DNA of 64,000 nt from Diphasiastrum complanatum (lineage: Eukaryota; Streptophyta; Lycopodiopsida; Lycopodiales; Lycopodiaceae). The DNA lies in NCBI GenBank assembly GCA_029204225.1, contig CM055096.1, positions 67,368,370 to 67,432,369 of the forward strand. The letters are read 5' to 3'. Shown one piece after another: positions 12,209 through 23,421 of the stretch (positions are counted from its first letter, which is position 1; every line of letters begins with the position of its first letter). Below the pieces are notes generated by a model, which saw nothing but the letters and a program-made list of their open reading frames with translations, had not been told where the DNA came from and ran no database searches. The translations under genes and the position numbers were made by a program.

Positions 12209-13029
12209 TGTTGAATTTCACACGTGTGGATTGTCCACAACATGTACTTGTGATCTCCTAAGGTGTGTAGATGCACCAAGATCAAGACTAGATTGAGATT
12301 CAAGATCTATCTTTGATTCTATGGCAAAAACACACTACTACATGCATTCAATCACTTCCAACTCTCACTCACACGTGTGGGAAGTGTTTCAAAAGTATTC
12401 TAAGTAAAAACAAGCTGCTTTCCTTGGGTAGAGAGAGAAAAACCATCATGAGCTCTCGGGTAGAGAGAAAAAGCTAGAAATTCAATGACACTCAAAATCC
12501 ACTCAATCTCAAAATCAATTAGATCCAAAATGAGGAGTACAATGATACTAATAGATTCATGAGCTACCACTATGCTTAACTATGATTGGATCACACTTTG
12601 CCACCTCTTAATCCTATTGGACCATTGATCCATGCACCTCTAAATTCTATTGGACTATATTCAAGCACACCTCAATTTTCTATTGGACCTCACAAGGTTC
12701 CACCTCTAAATCCTATTGGACCTCTTAAGCTTCATCAAACAAAAGCATAACACTTGTCTACACTCTAATTGGCACAAGTTTGGCTCTATTTTGGCTCAAT
12801 AGTGGCATTACAAGTGGAAATGGATAATTTGCCATCTATGCCAAATTTGACCCTATCAACATCCTACACCTAAATGCTTGACTATGAAATTCTATGAGAC
12901 CCCTATATCAAACATTTTGATTTACTCTACAATTCTCCACACGTGGGAACATCCTCCACACATGTGAGATTCACTTACAAACTTCTATCATAAAAAAATA
13001 CCAAGCTAGATTTTTGCCAATTTCTCACA
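12209..13029 (-). mobile_element. Solo copia-type LTR inserted in gypsy RT, TSD CACAT
   Basis: An 821-bp block starts TGTTGAATTTC and ends TTTCTCACA on the plus strand. It is flanked by perfect CACAT duplications at 12204-12208 and 13030-13034. Removing it with one CACAT restores the gypsy reading TEPH-WMDEALQIF, so the insertion edges are exact. It carries two CACACGTGTG palindromes (12219, 12370) and resembles the LTRs of elements H and J read in reverse, so its sense strand is probably minus. A lone LTR normally results from recombination between the two LTRs of a complete element. Confidence 0.85.
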
Positions 13030-13034
13030 CACAT

Positions 13035-13850
13035 TGGATGGATGAAGCTTTACAGATTTTCCAAGAGCTTAAAGATGCATTGGTCTTAGCGCCAATTTTA
13101 CGACCGCTCAATTGGATATTGAGTTTCATGTGCATACAGATGCATCAAAGTATGTTGTTGGAGCTATCTTGACCCAACCAAGAGATTGCAAATAGGATTT
13201 TTCAATTTGTTTTGCTAGACAACAACTCAATGAAACAAATATGAACCATTCAACTATAGAGTAAGAAACACTGACAATTAATTTTGCGATAAATTTTTTT
13301 TGACATTATCTCATGGGTGACCCAATTTGCATTTTATATGGACGATCAATACCTAGTGAACAAGACCTGCAACACCGGACAGATCACCCGATGGTTACTC
13401 TTGTTGTTAGAATTCGATTTTGGGGTTCGTGGGGTACGCAAGGGGAAACAACATTATATGGTAGATCATGTATCGTGGATCAAAGGGAAGGGGACTGCAA
13501 TCCGACCTAATGATGAGCTACCAGATGTTGTCTTATTCTATTTTGATATAGTACTAGATTGGGCTGCAGATATAATTGAATGTTTAATACATGGCCAACC
13601 GACAAGGCCAACTTTAAGGTAGAACAACAAAAATTAGTACTCAAGATTGCTGGCCAATTATATTGACGAGGACCAGACGACATCCTCAGGAGGTGTGTTC
13701 TTCCATATGAAACCACCCAGATTATATCATCATCACATGAAGGCATGGGCATAATGTTCACAAAATTCTACAATCAAGATATTGGTGGCCGACGATTCAC
13801 AAGGATACACAAGAATACTTAATAAAATGCTATGTATTCCAATGAGCCAA
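13035..13850 (+). pseudogene. Ty3/gypsy RNase H and integrase N-terminus (element N)
   Basis: Continues the gypsy pol after the solo LTR. Seen in order: FHVHTDASKYVVGAIL (RNase H start), FARQQLNETNMNHSTIE, then ITRWLLLLLEFDF and KGKQHYMVDHVS (the conserved end of gypsy RNase H). After an acidic linker comes an H2C2-like zinc-binding integrase segment (ILRRCVLPYE...SSHEGMG). Stops and frameshifts are frequent. The integrase core is missing: the element is cut off at about 13850, where the LTR of copia C begins. Confidence 0.7.
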
Positions 13851-14788
13851 TGTAGGAAAAATAGTAATTATTGTTTCACAGAGAACCCGATGAAAATTTG
13901 AATAAATTAAACTAATATTAGTGTCTTCAATCGGGTCTGTATCTGATCCATGTACTAATAGAATAGTATTTGCTCTGATTGAATATGCATGCGAAAATAA
14001 TATGCGAAATTAAGAGATAACTTAAGACAATTTTAGACAAACAGAAACTATTGATCAAAAATGAATTTATAATTTTGAATCTGAATTAGTATACATTTTC
14101 TTGATATCTTATCTCGCTGTTGTGTCTCTGATTTAATGAGTCTGAGAATCTCTTCAGTTTGAGTGTCACAAAATTTTTGTGTTACAACGAGTAGTGCACA
14201 TGTATTTATATTGTTACAAGACAAGTCTTTTGGCCTTTTACTCACAGGTCTTTTGGCCTTTTATTTCTATAACAATAGATCTAACCGTTTACGACGGTTC
14301 ATATTCAAATAGATGCTTTGTTTCCAGGGTCGAATAATTTATGTTTGTGAATTGTTCGCGACAGTCCATTTCTTCGTCACAGCTTCATGTTTCGTGAATT
14401 ATTCGCGACACTTGTCTTTTCGCAACATTTTCATCTTTCGCGAATTGTTCGCGACAGATGATAGTCTTTGAGCTTGAAGAAGAATCTAGAAGATTTCGCA
14501 AATTGTTCCCGACAATTTTGTGACATCTGAGGTTTGAACAAGAAAACAGAATATTTCGCGAAAAGATTATGTTCGTGAATCTTTCGAGCTTCAACAAGAA
14601 AAACCACGAGCTTCTACAAGAAACTGTTTCGCAAATCTTTCGAGTTGACTGCAAGATAAATTTTTCAAATTCTTTGAGGTTGATCATGAATAGAAATGTT
14701 TCGAGTTCGCGTTCGTTTCTCATCCTTTGTCAAGTAAACTATGCACTTTGTTAGTAGAATCAAGATCAATCTCATCAGGTGTTCTACA
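13851..14788 (-). repeat. 3' LTR of copia C
   Basis: On the plus strand it starts TGTAGGAAAA and ends GTTCTACA, giving TGTAG/CTACA terminal inverted bases on a 938-bp LTR. The 3' boundary is set by the polypurine tract, which on the minus strand reads TTGAGAGGGAGG (14800-14789) directly before TGTAGAAC. Inside are four imperfect copies of a 20-bp TCGCGA-rich motif (14344-14514). Confidence 0.7.
14344..14514. repeat. Four imperfect copies of a 20-bp TCGCGA motif in LTR C
   Basis: Copies of TTCGCGAATTGTTCGCGACA, with a few substitutions each, lie at 14344-14363, 14391-14410, 14437-14456 and 14495-14514. Spacings are 47, 46 and 58 bp. A further TTCGCGAAAAG is near 14555. They sit in the LTR where the U3 enhancer would be expected. 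Function is not known. Confidence 0.7.
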
Positions 14789-14800
14789 CCTCCCTCTCAA

Positions 14801-16392
14801 AGTGTGCAGTTGGATTAACCCCAATCTTCTTCGCTGCTTCTCGAACAAAGCTTTATTGAGTGGCTTTGTAAATATATCAGCTGTCATTTCCTCTGTGAGT
14901 ATGAAGACTGTCTTCAGTATCTTCTTCTCGATAAGTCCCAAATCACATGATACTTGATAGTTATGTGCTTCATTTTTTAATGAAATACAGGACCTTTCGT
15001 AAGATAGATTGCTAAAGTGTTATCCATTAACAAGACATAAGGTTCAGAAATAGATTCATCAAATCCTTCCAACATCTGTTTGATCCAGATAAGCTCGTTT
15101 GCCATCTTGGCTACTGCTACGTATTCCGCTTCACAGGAAGATTGAGCTATTGTTGTTTGCTTCTTGCTTATTCAAAGTATGGCTACGCCAGATACTAGAG
15201 TACAACCTCCTAAAATACTTTTGCTATCATCCTTCATAGATGCTCAGCTTGCGTCACTGTAAGATTTGATGTCAAATCCAACTTTCTTCGAATAACACAA
15301 TCCATAGTCTTTCGTTTCCTAGAGATATTGTAGTACTCTTTTTGCTAACTTCCAATGCAACGATCTTGGGTTCTGATTATATTGGCTCAGCTTGTATACT
15401 GCAAACGCTATATCAGGTCTGGTGTTGTTTACTAGATATAACAATGATTCAATCAGCCTACAATAGGGTGTTTTGGCCATTCGTTCCTCTTTCTTGAGAG
15501 TCTGCGGACAATCTGCCTTACTCAGTATTGTTCCAAGTATCATGGGAGTATGCACACCTTTGCATTCAAGCATGTTGAAGTTTTCAATGATATTTTGAGT
15601 GTACTTTTGTTGGTGAAAATACAACTTACCGCCTTCAAAGTCTCTTTGAATCTGCAAGCCTAGATAGATTTTAGCTTCTCCTAGGTCAGCGAGCTCAAAT
15701 ATTTCAGAAAGTTCTCTTTTGATCTTTGGAATTAACTTATCTCTTCTTGAGAAAATAAGCGTGTCATCAACATAGATAACTAGAATGATTATTTCATTTT
15801 GGATATGCTTGATATAGACATTTGACTCAGCAAATAGAGGTTTGAAGCCTAAGGAACGTAGTGCTTCGTCCTTCTTTCTATACCATTGTCTCGGTGCTTG
15901 TTTCAGACCATAAATGCTTTTATTCATGTGACATCCATATTCTGGATATTCTTGGCTTACAAAACCAAGTGGTTGGTTAATGAATAAGTCTTCTTCCAAG
16001 TCTGCATGCAAGAAAGCACCACAATATGGATTTTCAGATCATGAGCCACTGCATACGCGAATAACAAGCGAATTGATGTATGTTTGGCTACCGGTGAGAA
16101 AGTATCAGTGTAGTCAATTTCCATACTTCTGTGAAAATCCTTTAGCAACCAACCTTGCTTTGTATTTGATGTTTTCACCATCAGGACTTGTTTTGATCTT
16201 GTAGATCCACTTGCATTTGACTGGTTTTCTGTCATCAGGTATTGGTGCAAGTGTCCATACATTGTTCTTATACATGGATGACATTTCGTCCTCCATTTCC
16301 TGAATCCAGCGATCTTTATCTGGTCCATCAGCAACTTTCTCGAATTTTTGAGGTTCTTCTGGTGGATTTCGTTGTCTATTAGATCTTCTCAC
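14801..16392 (-). pseudogene. Copia C reverse transcriptase and RNase H
   Basis: Minus-strand RT starts near 16392 ([22 protein letters not shown]). After a frameshift it continues as a 230-codon open piece (16011-15319) with [21 protein letters not shown], the catalytic YVDDTLIF and TRPDIAFAVYKLSQ. RNase H follows to 14801 (SYSDAS, SCEAEYVA, ENANELIW-type core) but has several in-frame stops. It would copy element RNA inside virus-like particles. The YVDD box is intact, but the gene is split into at least three frames. Confidence 0.75.
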
Positions 16393-16879
16393 AGGTGGTT
16401 TCGAGTTCGATTCTGCAGGTTTCGAGTTCGATTCTAATTCGACCTTGTCTGCTGGAATTTGAGCTGGTGATTCGAGTCTATCAAGTACTCGATCTTGAAC
16501 TCCCTCTTAAACTGGTAATTCTCTTTTATTTTCTGCTTGTTTTACTTCTGTTGTCGTTGGTAGCTCATAATAGTTTTTTCAGAATTTCATAGTCGACTAG
16601 ATCATTGTTTGCTATATATTTCGTCTCATCAAATTTAACATCTTGAACAATTTTTATTCTGCTAGTTTCGAGCACATAGAACAATAATATGACGAATGTA
16701 ACTCGAATCCTACCAGAAAACCTTGTTCTGTCTTTTCATCGAGTTTCTAGCTTGTCTGGTATGTGCATATATACTGCGCACCCAAATGTCCAAACATGTG
16801 CTAGATTTGGCTTCAACTTCCACCATATCTCATGAGGAGTTTTATCTGGTATTTGAGATTTCAGAATATAATTCTAAAG

Positions 16880-17880
16880 ATAATTCGATGTAGCCACTGC
16901 TTCTGCCCACAACTATTTTGGTGCTTTCGCATGAGCCATCATACACCTTACAGCTTCCATAAGTGTACGATTCCTTCGTCCAGCTATTCCATTGTGTTGA
17001 GGTGTGTATGATGCAGTCTTCATATGCATAATACCTCGATCAGTACAATAAGCCTTGAATTCGTTGGAAATGTACTCGCCTCCACGATTTGTGCAAATCT
17101 GCTTCAACTTATTGCATGTCTGCTTCTCGGCCCAATTTGTATACTCAACGAATTTCTCGAAAGCTTTAGATTTTGTACGTATAAAGTATACTACAGTGAA
17201 TTTGCTGAAGTCATCAATAAACATTATGAAGTATTTTGCATCACCCAATGACAATACTCCGAATGGTCCACAAATATCTGAATGCACAATTTCAAGTACC
17301 TTAGTGCTTTATAAACATCCTTATTGAAAGGTGTTCTAGTCATCTTTCCTTTAAGACAGGATTCGCAGGTAATTCGAGTATCTCTACTGCTGATACAAGG
17401 CTTAGTGGCTTGGTACAAGGCTTCCATGTTCTTCTGACATAGCCTTTTGTGCCACAATATATATGTTGATTCTTGAGTTTGATTGGCTTGTTCGATTCTA
17501 GTTCAAATGTTCAAGTGATATAAATTTCCTTCTCTGTTGCCTTTAGCAACTAGGTTATCAGAATCTTTCTCGAACAGTTTACAAGAGTTCTTTGTGAAGG
17601 TTACTGACATGTCTGTATCGACTATCTTAGCTATAGATAGAAGATATTTGTCAAGAGTAGGGACATAGAGAACTTCTTCCAGTTTCTTGTCACCCTGGGT
17701 CGTGTTCAGCCATAATACACCAGTTCCATCAACCACATGCTTAGAACCGTCTCCAAGTATAATGAATCTCGAATAGTTTGTCTTCTTGTACTCAGATAGA
17801 ATTTGTTTCGAGGAAACAAAATGTGAGGTGGCTCCTGAATCAAGTACTACTTCTCAAGGTGAATTTGATGAACAACATAG
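16880..17880 (-). pseudogene. Copia C protease and integrase
   Basis: From 17880 downwards: VVLDSGATSHFV (retropepsin with intact DSG), LNTTQGDKKLEEVLYVP and then LWHKRLCQKNMEAL (GAG-pre-integrase). The integrase core is a 124-codon open piece (17287-16913) starting MHSDICGPFG. Its first catalytic Asp is present, but the usual DNGGEY reads NRGGEY, and the Glu of the NGVAER-type motif is Gly (NGIAGRR). Two of the three DDE residues are therefore gone. The frame also breaks between protease and integrase. Confidence 0.75.
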
Positions 17881-17999
17881 ATCAACACAAACATAAGCTG
17901 CTGAGTTCCTTGTTGTCCTGTCTTCTGCTACTCTAGAGCATTCTGCTTTGTCTTCGACATAGTTTGAATCTGAAGGTTCGTTTCGATTCTACTCCTCTT

Positions 18000-18872
18000 T
18001 GTTTCTGGGATTTTGATAATAGTCTACTGCTGCATGACCCCGTTTATGACAATGAATGCATTCAATCTTTGGATTTAACCAACACTTATCTTCTGCATCT
18101 GTTGTAGATGTTCTTATCACTAGAATTCTTCTGTTGTTTTCTAGATTGTTGATCATTTATTTTAGACTCATTCTTTTTAGAGGAGTCCCTCTTAAACTTA
18201 GACTTCTTAGAAGATTTATTCTTCTGAGTAAATAGAGTATTTTTGGAATCACCATTGTCGTCATAGCATTCATGAGCTTCTACTTCCTCTTTTACTCCAT
18301 CTATTACCTTTTGAAGTCGCCAATAAGATTCGAGTTGTGTGGAAAGACCTGGGTAGGGCTCAAAGAAAATAATAAGCTGTTTTTCCTTTGAGATTGCATT
18401 TTCTACATCAGAATTTTATAAGGAAATAAACAGATCTTTTATCTTTCGTACGAATGTGTTCAAGTATTTGTCATCCCACTGTAGGTAAGTTAATTGGTCT
18501 TCCAAGAACATGATTTGATTACGAGATCGAGTCTCATTTTTGGTTTGCAATTCTTCCCATGAATCTTTTGTGTTCGAAATTGATGTAAGATCCAACATTA
18601 TGTTGTCATGCACTGAAGACACAATAATTGCTATAGCTTTGTCATTTCTTAAACTCCATTCTCGAGGTTCCTTGCCATGAGTAGTTATTGGCTTCTCCTC
18701 TATAGGTTCTACCGATTGCCATAGACCTTCGCCCTTCAATATGAGTGAAGTCTTTAGTTTCCAAATCAAATAGTTTGAACCTTCTGGATCCAAGATCGTA
18801 GTGATCTCCGCCTGAATATTGCTGAATAAACGTTGAAGTCTCGTATATATCGGTTGTATTTTTGGTCTTCAT
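18000..18872 (-). pseudogene. Copia C gag
   Basis: Starts near 18872 (MKTKNTTDIYETS) and after a frameshift reads GSNYLIWKLKTSLILKGEGL, typical of the UBN2-like copia Gag N-terminus. LEDQLTYLQWDDKYLN follows, then a zinc-knuckle-like CIHCHKRGHAA near 18050-18020 in which the final Cys is lost. It is broken into several frames. Between 18873 and 19200 I see no gene and no LTR. Confidence 0.6.
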
Positions 18873-19199
18873 TGCCTTGGTCTGTATTGTCCTTGTCTTG
18901 ACATATTTGGATATGTTCAGAAGATGATTTGATCAAAGCTTTGCTGCAACAAATCTAAGTGAAGTCATGTCAAATGTTTGGATTGGTTGTGGCAAAGGTT
19001 TGATTAGATAATCTTTCTGAACTTATCCAGAAAAAACCATGGTAAAGGCAAGGCAGACCAAGGCTATGAAAAACAAGCATGTCGGAAAATCGTAGAAATT
19101 GAAGATGAATGAATCATAACCTGAATTAAGAACAAGAAAACAAACAAGTAAGAACAACCATAGAAAACCGTAAATATATTTCTATAAAAATTTTCTGTA

Positions 19200-20925
19200 C
19201 ATGTGTCTCATCCACATCAAGTGAGACGAATTTTTTATCAGTATCAACTATCTATGATCTCTAAATCCATTTCACCAGTTGGAAGTAGCTTGGATGGAGA
19301 ACACTCTGCCACTGCAACTGGATATGAATTTTCAATCACAAGCTTTATGGTCTCCTACCTGAGGTGCATTATCTCCATTGGAGAGACCTTCCGACATTGA
19401 AACTGAAAAAAACATAAACACAGTTAAATGTTATTAATCAAAAATTAGTTATTAGGAATTTGATTATGAAAAAAATACAAAAACACAATTAAATGTTATT
19501 AATCGAAGATTACCTCTTCCAGATTAGGAAGTCCATCATGTAGTGCAAGCCAATTGAAAAAGTGTTTGGTGTTGCATACCGTATACCAACCACAACTTAC
19601 AGAATCAACCTGCTGGGAGGACTTTATGAGATATCAAATCAACGCTCATGATGTTATAATAAAATCAAAACGGAAACAAGCACGCGTCGAACCGATATCC
19701 AAAAAATATTGTTTGAATATCGGATCAACACACACGATTTGAGAAAAAACCAAACAATAACCACAAGGGCGCGTCGAATCGATATTGATAACTTTTTACC
19801 TCTGCATCAACACTTTTCAGCTTCGTATATGCTATTGCATTTGGTACTGGAAAGAGTTCCAATATTTTCTGGATATGGCTCCTGGCAATTTTGTGGGTGT
19901 GTGTGTGTGTGTAATAGAGTTCATCTTTAAACAAACTGGATTATACACACCCTCATCATTGACGTATAAGGACAACACATATAAGCTCCAATGATCATTG
20001 CAATCAGAAAACAATAAATTTATGAGAATCAATGTGAAATCAAAATTCATATGAAAAATTCAACTTAATAAAATCTGAAAAAAATACACTTACTTTGTTA
20101 TGTATGGGAGCACGAGAATTAGAGTCCCAAGTCTGGCGTATTGGAGCATATCATTGTGCAGACTTTTGAAATCAGGAAAATCAAATGCAATCATGATTCG
20201 AAGGGGAAACAATGCTACATCTACAAACAATGGGGTCTGGAAAAACTCCATCCAGTACTGAATTGTCCTATCTCCTACATTGTCACCTAACATTTTATCC
20301 CTACTTTCTAATTCACCTGTATCTAATTCGGCATCTTAAAACTATATCTAGGACCTAAAGCTTTAAGATATGTGTTCAACAATTGGTCATCTTGTACATA
20401 TTGAGGAGTATTTACAAAGGCAAGTGTAGGGGGTGACAGAAGTAATACAGATAAACCACAAAAAAAATTGTCATTCAAAATTGATTCTACCTTTACATTT
20501 ACAAAATCATCTAAATCATTTACTAGAACAGGAGGTGGGGAACTAATATTTATGGAGTTATGAGGAGACAGATATTTTGAAGGAGGAGGAGATTTATTAG
20601 GAGCGGAAGATCTAGTAGGAGAAGTTAATAATGGAGTTCTGGAAGGAGAAGAAGGAGATTTAGGAGGAGACTTGGGAGGAGATCGCCTAGCAGATAGAAT
20701 CTCATCCAGAGGAGATGGCTTTGAAAAATCCCTCGCTTTACTAGGAGGGTCATGAGACCTCCTCTTCTTTGAAACAATCCCGCTCTATATACGAAAACCA
20801 AGCCGAGATTGCTTTCGTTTTCTCCTCTCTAAATCTTGTTTTGGAGGAGAGGATGTAAAAGTTACAGCAAATAAGGATCCTAAAACACTTGAAATGATGA
20901 GGGAAACAATAGATTATGATTTCAT
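19200..20925 (-). pseudogene. Ulp1/C48 cysteine-protease-like gene, decayed
   Basis: On the minus strand, 20925-20335 encodes a basic, nuclear-signal-like stretch (LERRKRKQ, KKRR) and a Pro/Ser-rich region (RRSPPKSPPKSPSSPSR), then LLNTYLKALGPRYSF. After a frameshift a 67-codon open piece (20293-20090) ends LGTLILVLPYITK at a GTAAGT donor. Next come DHWSLYVLSL near 19980 (fits the C48 catalytic His block), a (TG)n-containing intron-like gap, and VDSVSCGWYTVC near 19600 (fits the catalytic Cys-Gly block). A C-terminal piece at 19400-19200 follows (VSPMEIMHL). C48 proteases cut SUMO-like tags, and plant transposons often carry captured copies. The Asp position was not identified. Assignment is moderate. 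Confidence 0.48.
19893..19913. repeat. Short (TG)n microsatellite
   Basis: A run of TG dinucleotides after GTGGG, inside the likely intron of the C48-like pseudogene. Confidence 0.85.
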
Positions 20926-23421
20926 AAGATTAGCACAAGTTGAACCATCAAAATCCATCAAAAATCTATGCTTGAACCTCACTAAATGGCCCAAATCCTT
21001 GAAGAAGGCTTCACACGTGTGAAAGTACGGCCTCCCACAGTCTGAGTACTGTACATCAGACCTACATTCAATTCTATAATCATTAGTAATCACAAGTACT
21101 CAAACAATTATGAACATAGAGAGCAATTGCACCATTATGAGAGAAAAAACATGAAATTGCTTGATTGATTTTGGTGAGATATCATCACCTATATATACAT
21201 GATCCATCACGGTTTTGGGCAGGTATGAGTAGACCTAAACCTATCCCTAATGCTAATTTTGGTGGATCTTTCATCCCTACCAAGTTAGGATTGGAATCTT
21301 GGAGATCCCTCAACAATGCAAAAATTACCAAAAATAGCTCCTATTGTCTCTCCCTTGTATCTAAGCATAATTTGGACTCATTCCAAAGGTTCTAATACTT
21401 AGGTCTACTTGAGAACATCCTTATGAATGGAATCCTATGCTATTTGACACGTGTGACCATCTAACTATTTACAAGTCATATGACCAAAACTAGTCAAGCT
21501 AGAATTGTGAATTTTTAACACTCCTCCTCACTATCTAGCTTGGTTCAATCATTGCTTTACTAATCACTCCAAGTGATGATCTGAACTTCATAAAAGGTGT
21601 CTTTTGAAGTGGTTTAGTAAGTATATCAGCTACACATTCATTGTTTGGAACATGCTCCAAAGCAATCTCCTTGGCTTGCACCATTTCTCTCACAAAGTGA
21701 TGGCATATCTCAATGTGCTTAGATCTTGCATGGAAGATTGGGTTAGATGCAAGGCGTTGGGCTGATGTATTTTCATTGTAGATGATTGGTGCCTCCTCAA
21801 AATCCATGACCTTTAGTTCCACCAATAATCTCTTGATCCAAAGTACCTCCTTTGTAGTGGTTGTCAAAGCTTTGTACTCGGCCTCGGTTGAAGATAGAGA
21901 TATAGTTTCTTGCTTTTTTGAAAGCCATGAAACCACACCTTCTCCTATGAAAGTTGAATAGGCACTTGTTGATTTCCTATCCCTCTTGTCCCCTGCAAAA
22001 TCTGAATCACTAAATGCATGAAGGTTAATCACATCTCCTCTATATAGAATCCCAAAATCCAATGTACCCGAGATGTATCTTAGAATTCTCTTAGCCTTTT
22101 TCCAATGGATATTCAATGGCTTTTGCATGGATTGGCTCAACCTACATACACTAAAGCTAAGATTTGGTCTAGTTATGGTGATCCACATTAAGGAACCTAT
22201 AAGTTGCCTAAACAAAGTGATGTCCATGAAGGAACTTTCATCATCTTCATTTGGCACTTTTACATCTTGTTCCATTGGTGTGTCAACACTTTTGCATACT
22301 TCCATCTTAAACTTCTTCAAAAGACTTTGAGAATAGTTTACTTGACTTATAAAGATAAAATCAGACCCTCTAAGTACTTCTATGCCTAAGATGAAGTGAA
22401 GACACCCTAGATCTACCATCTTGAACTCTAAGGATAGATCTATCTTGATTTTTTCAATACCATCAACACTATTTCCACTAATGATGATGTCATCTACATA
22501 AATGAGTAAAAGTATAATACCAACATCATCAAACTTAATGTAAAGAGTGGGATCATATTCACTTTGAACAAAAGAAAGTGAAATAAGATAGCAATGTAGT
22601 CTTGAATTCCAAGATCTCGAGGCTTGCTTCAAGCCATAGATGCTTCTTTGGAGATGACATACTTTGTTCTCCATTCCATGCTTGATGAACCCTTGTGGCT
22701 GCTCCATATAGATATCCTCTTCTAAAAAACCATTCAAAAAAGCATTAGAGACATCCATTTGACATAGAATCCATCCAAAATGTGATGCAAGTGCAATGAT
22801 TAGCCTTATTGTGACCATCTTGGCCACGGGTGCAAAAGTTTTCTCATAGTCTATAACCTTTTGCAACTAATCTTGCTTTATGTTTGTTAACACTCCCATT
22901 TGCATTCAACTTAAGCTTGAAGACCCACTTGCATCCTATTACATTCCTTTGAGGTCTCTCAACAAGAACCAAGCTTCATTCTCAATCAAGGCATCATACT
23001 CATCCAACATAGCTTTATACCATTCTTTGGAGTTCAATGCATCTTCAACATTAGATGGTTCTTCAAAACTAGATAAAGCATAAGAAGTGGATGAAATACC
23101 CTCAACTTGCTGTCCTTTGCCTTGATATGTGAGCCTTGATGGCTCCAATTTTGCCCTTGAAGATCTCCTTGGTGTGATAGGTGGGTTTGGTGCTTGCTCC
23201 TCCATGAGATCCTCCTCAAAACCAAGATCTTGCTCCTCGGCCATCTTCTTCTTGACTGTTGGAGCACTTAAGTCTTCTTCAAGCATATGCATATGATGTT
23301 CATCAAAGATGACATCCCTTGAAACAACAAATTTGTTCAAGGATGGGAGATAGACTTTGTAGCCCTTGCTTGAGCTTGCATATCCAAGCAGGAAAAACAA
23401 TTCATTTTCTACATGTTTCAT
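20926..23421 (-). mobile_element. Ty1/copia element D, 5' truncated
   Basis: Minus-strand copia remnant containing the integrase tail, IN-RT linker, RT, RNase H, PPT and 3' LTR. The 3' LTR starts on the minus strand at 21520 with TGTTAAAAATTC, just after the purine tract GTGAGGAGGAG. Its other end is not defined (about 20930). The element is cut at about 23425, where the 3' LTR start of element E begins. It has one CACACGTGTG in the LTR (21012-21021). Confidence 0.75.
21535..22866 (-). CDS. Copia D reverse transcriptase-RNase H, 443-codon open frame
   Basis: Uninterrupted frame that begins inside RT ([16 protein letters not shown]) and covers the catalytic core: [12 protein letters not shown] (first Asp, residue 38), [13 protein letters not shown], and YVDDIIISG (residues 123-126). 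The RNase H part has [19 protein letters not shown] and STEAEYKAL, and ends near ADILTKPL. The third RNase H acidic block, normally CDN, reads NEN, so Asp is replaced by Glu. The upstream integrase tail and linker (23421-22939: GYASSSKGYKVYLPSLNKF, then RRSSRAKLEPSRLTY) are in another frame. The ATG here is simply the first one in the open stretch, not a natural start. Not functional as it stands, but it has decayed less than its neighbours. Confidence 0.75.
   Translation of the reverse strand: MQKVIDYEKTFAPVAKMVTIRLIIALASHFGWILCQMDVSNAFLNGFLEEDIYMEQPQGFIKHGMENKVCHLQRSIYGLKQASRSWNSRLHCYLISLSFVQSEYDPTLYIKFDDVGIILLLIYVDDIIISGNSVDGIEKIKIDLSLEFKMVDLGCLHFILGIEVLRGSDFIFISQVNYSQSLLKKFKMEVCKSVDTPMEQDVKVPNEDDESSFMDITLFRQLIGSLMWITITRPNLSFSVCRLSQSMQKPLNIHWKKAKRILRYISGTLDFGILYRGDVINLHAFSDSDFAGDKRDRKSTSAYSTFIGEGVVSWLSKKQETISLSSTEAEYKALTTTTKEVLWIKRLLVELKVMDFEEAPIIYNENTSAQRLASNPIFHARSKHIEICHHFVREMVQAKEIALEHVPNNECVADILTKPLQKTPFMKFRSSLGVISKAMIEPS

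Larger units (their letters stand above)
13851..18872 (-). mobile_element. Ty1/copia element C, 5' end missing
   Basis: A minus-strand copia element with, from high to low coordinates, gag, protease, integrase, RT, RNase H, polypurine tract and 3' LTR. This protease-integrase-RT order defines copia. No second LTR was found above 18872, so it appears 5'-truncated. The left LTR edge abuts gypsy N, with GCCAA as the outer 5 bases. Stops and frameshifts run through it; it is inactive. Confidence 0.8.
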
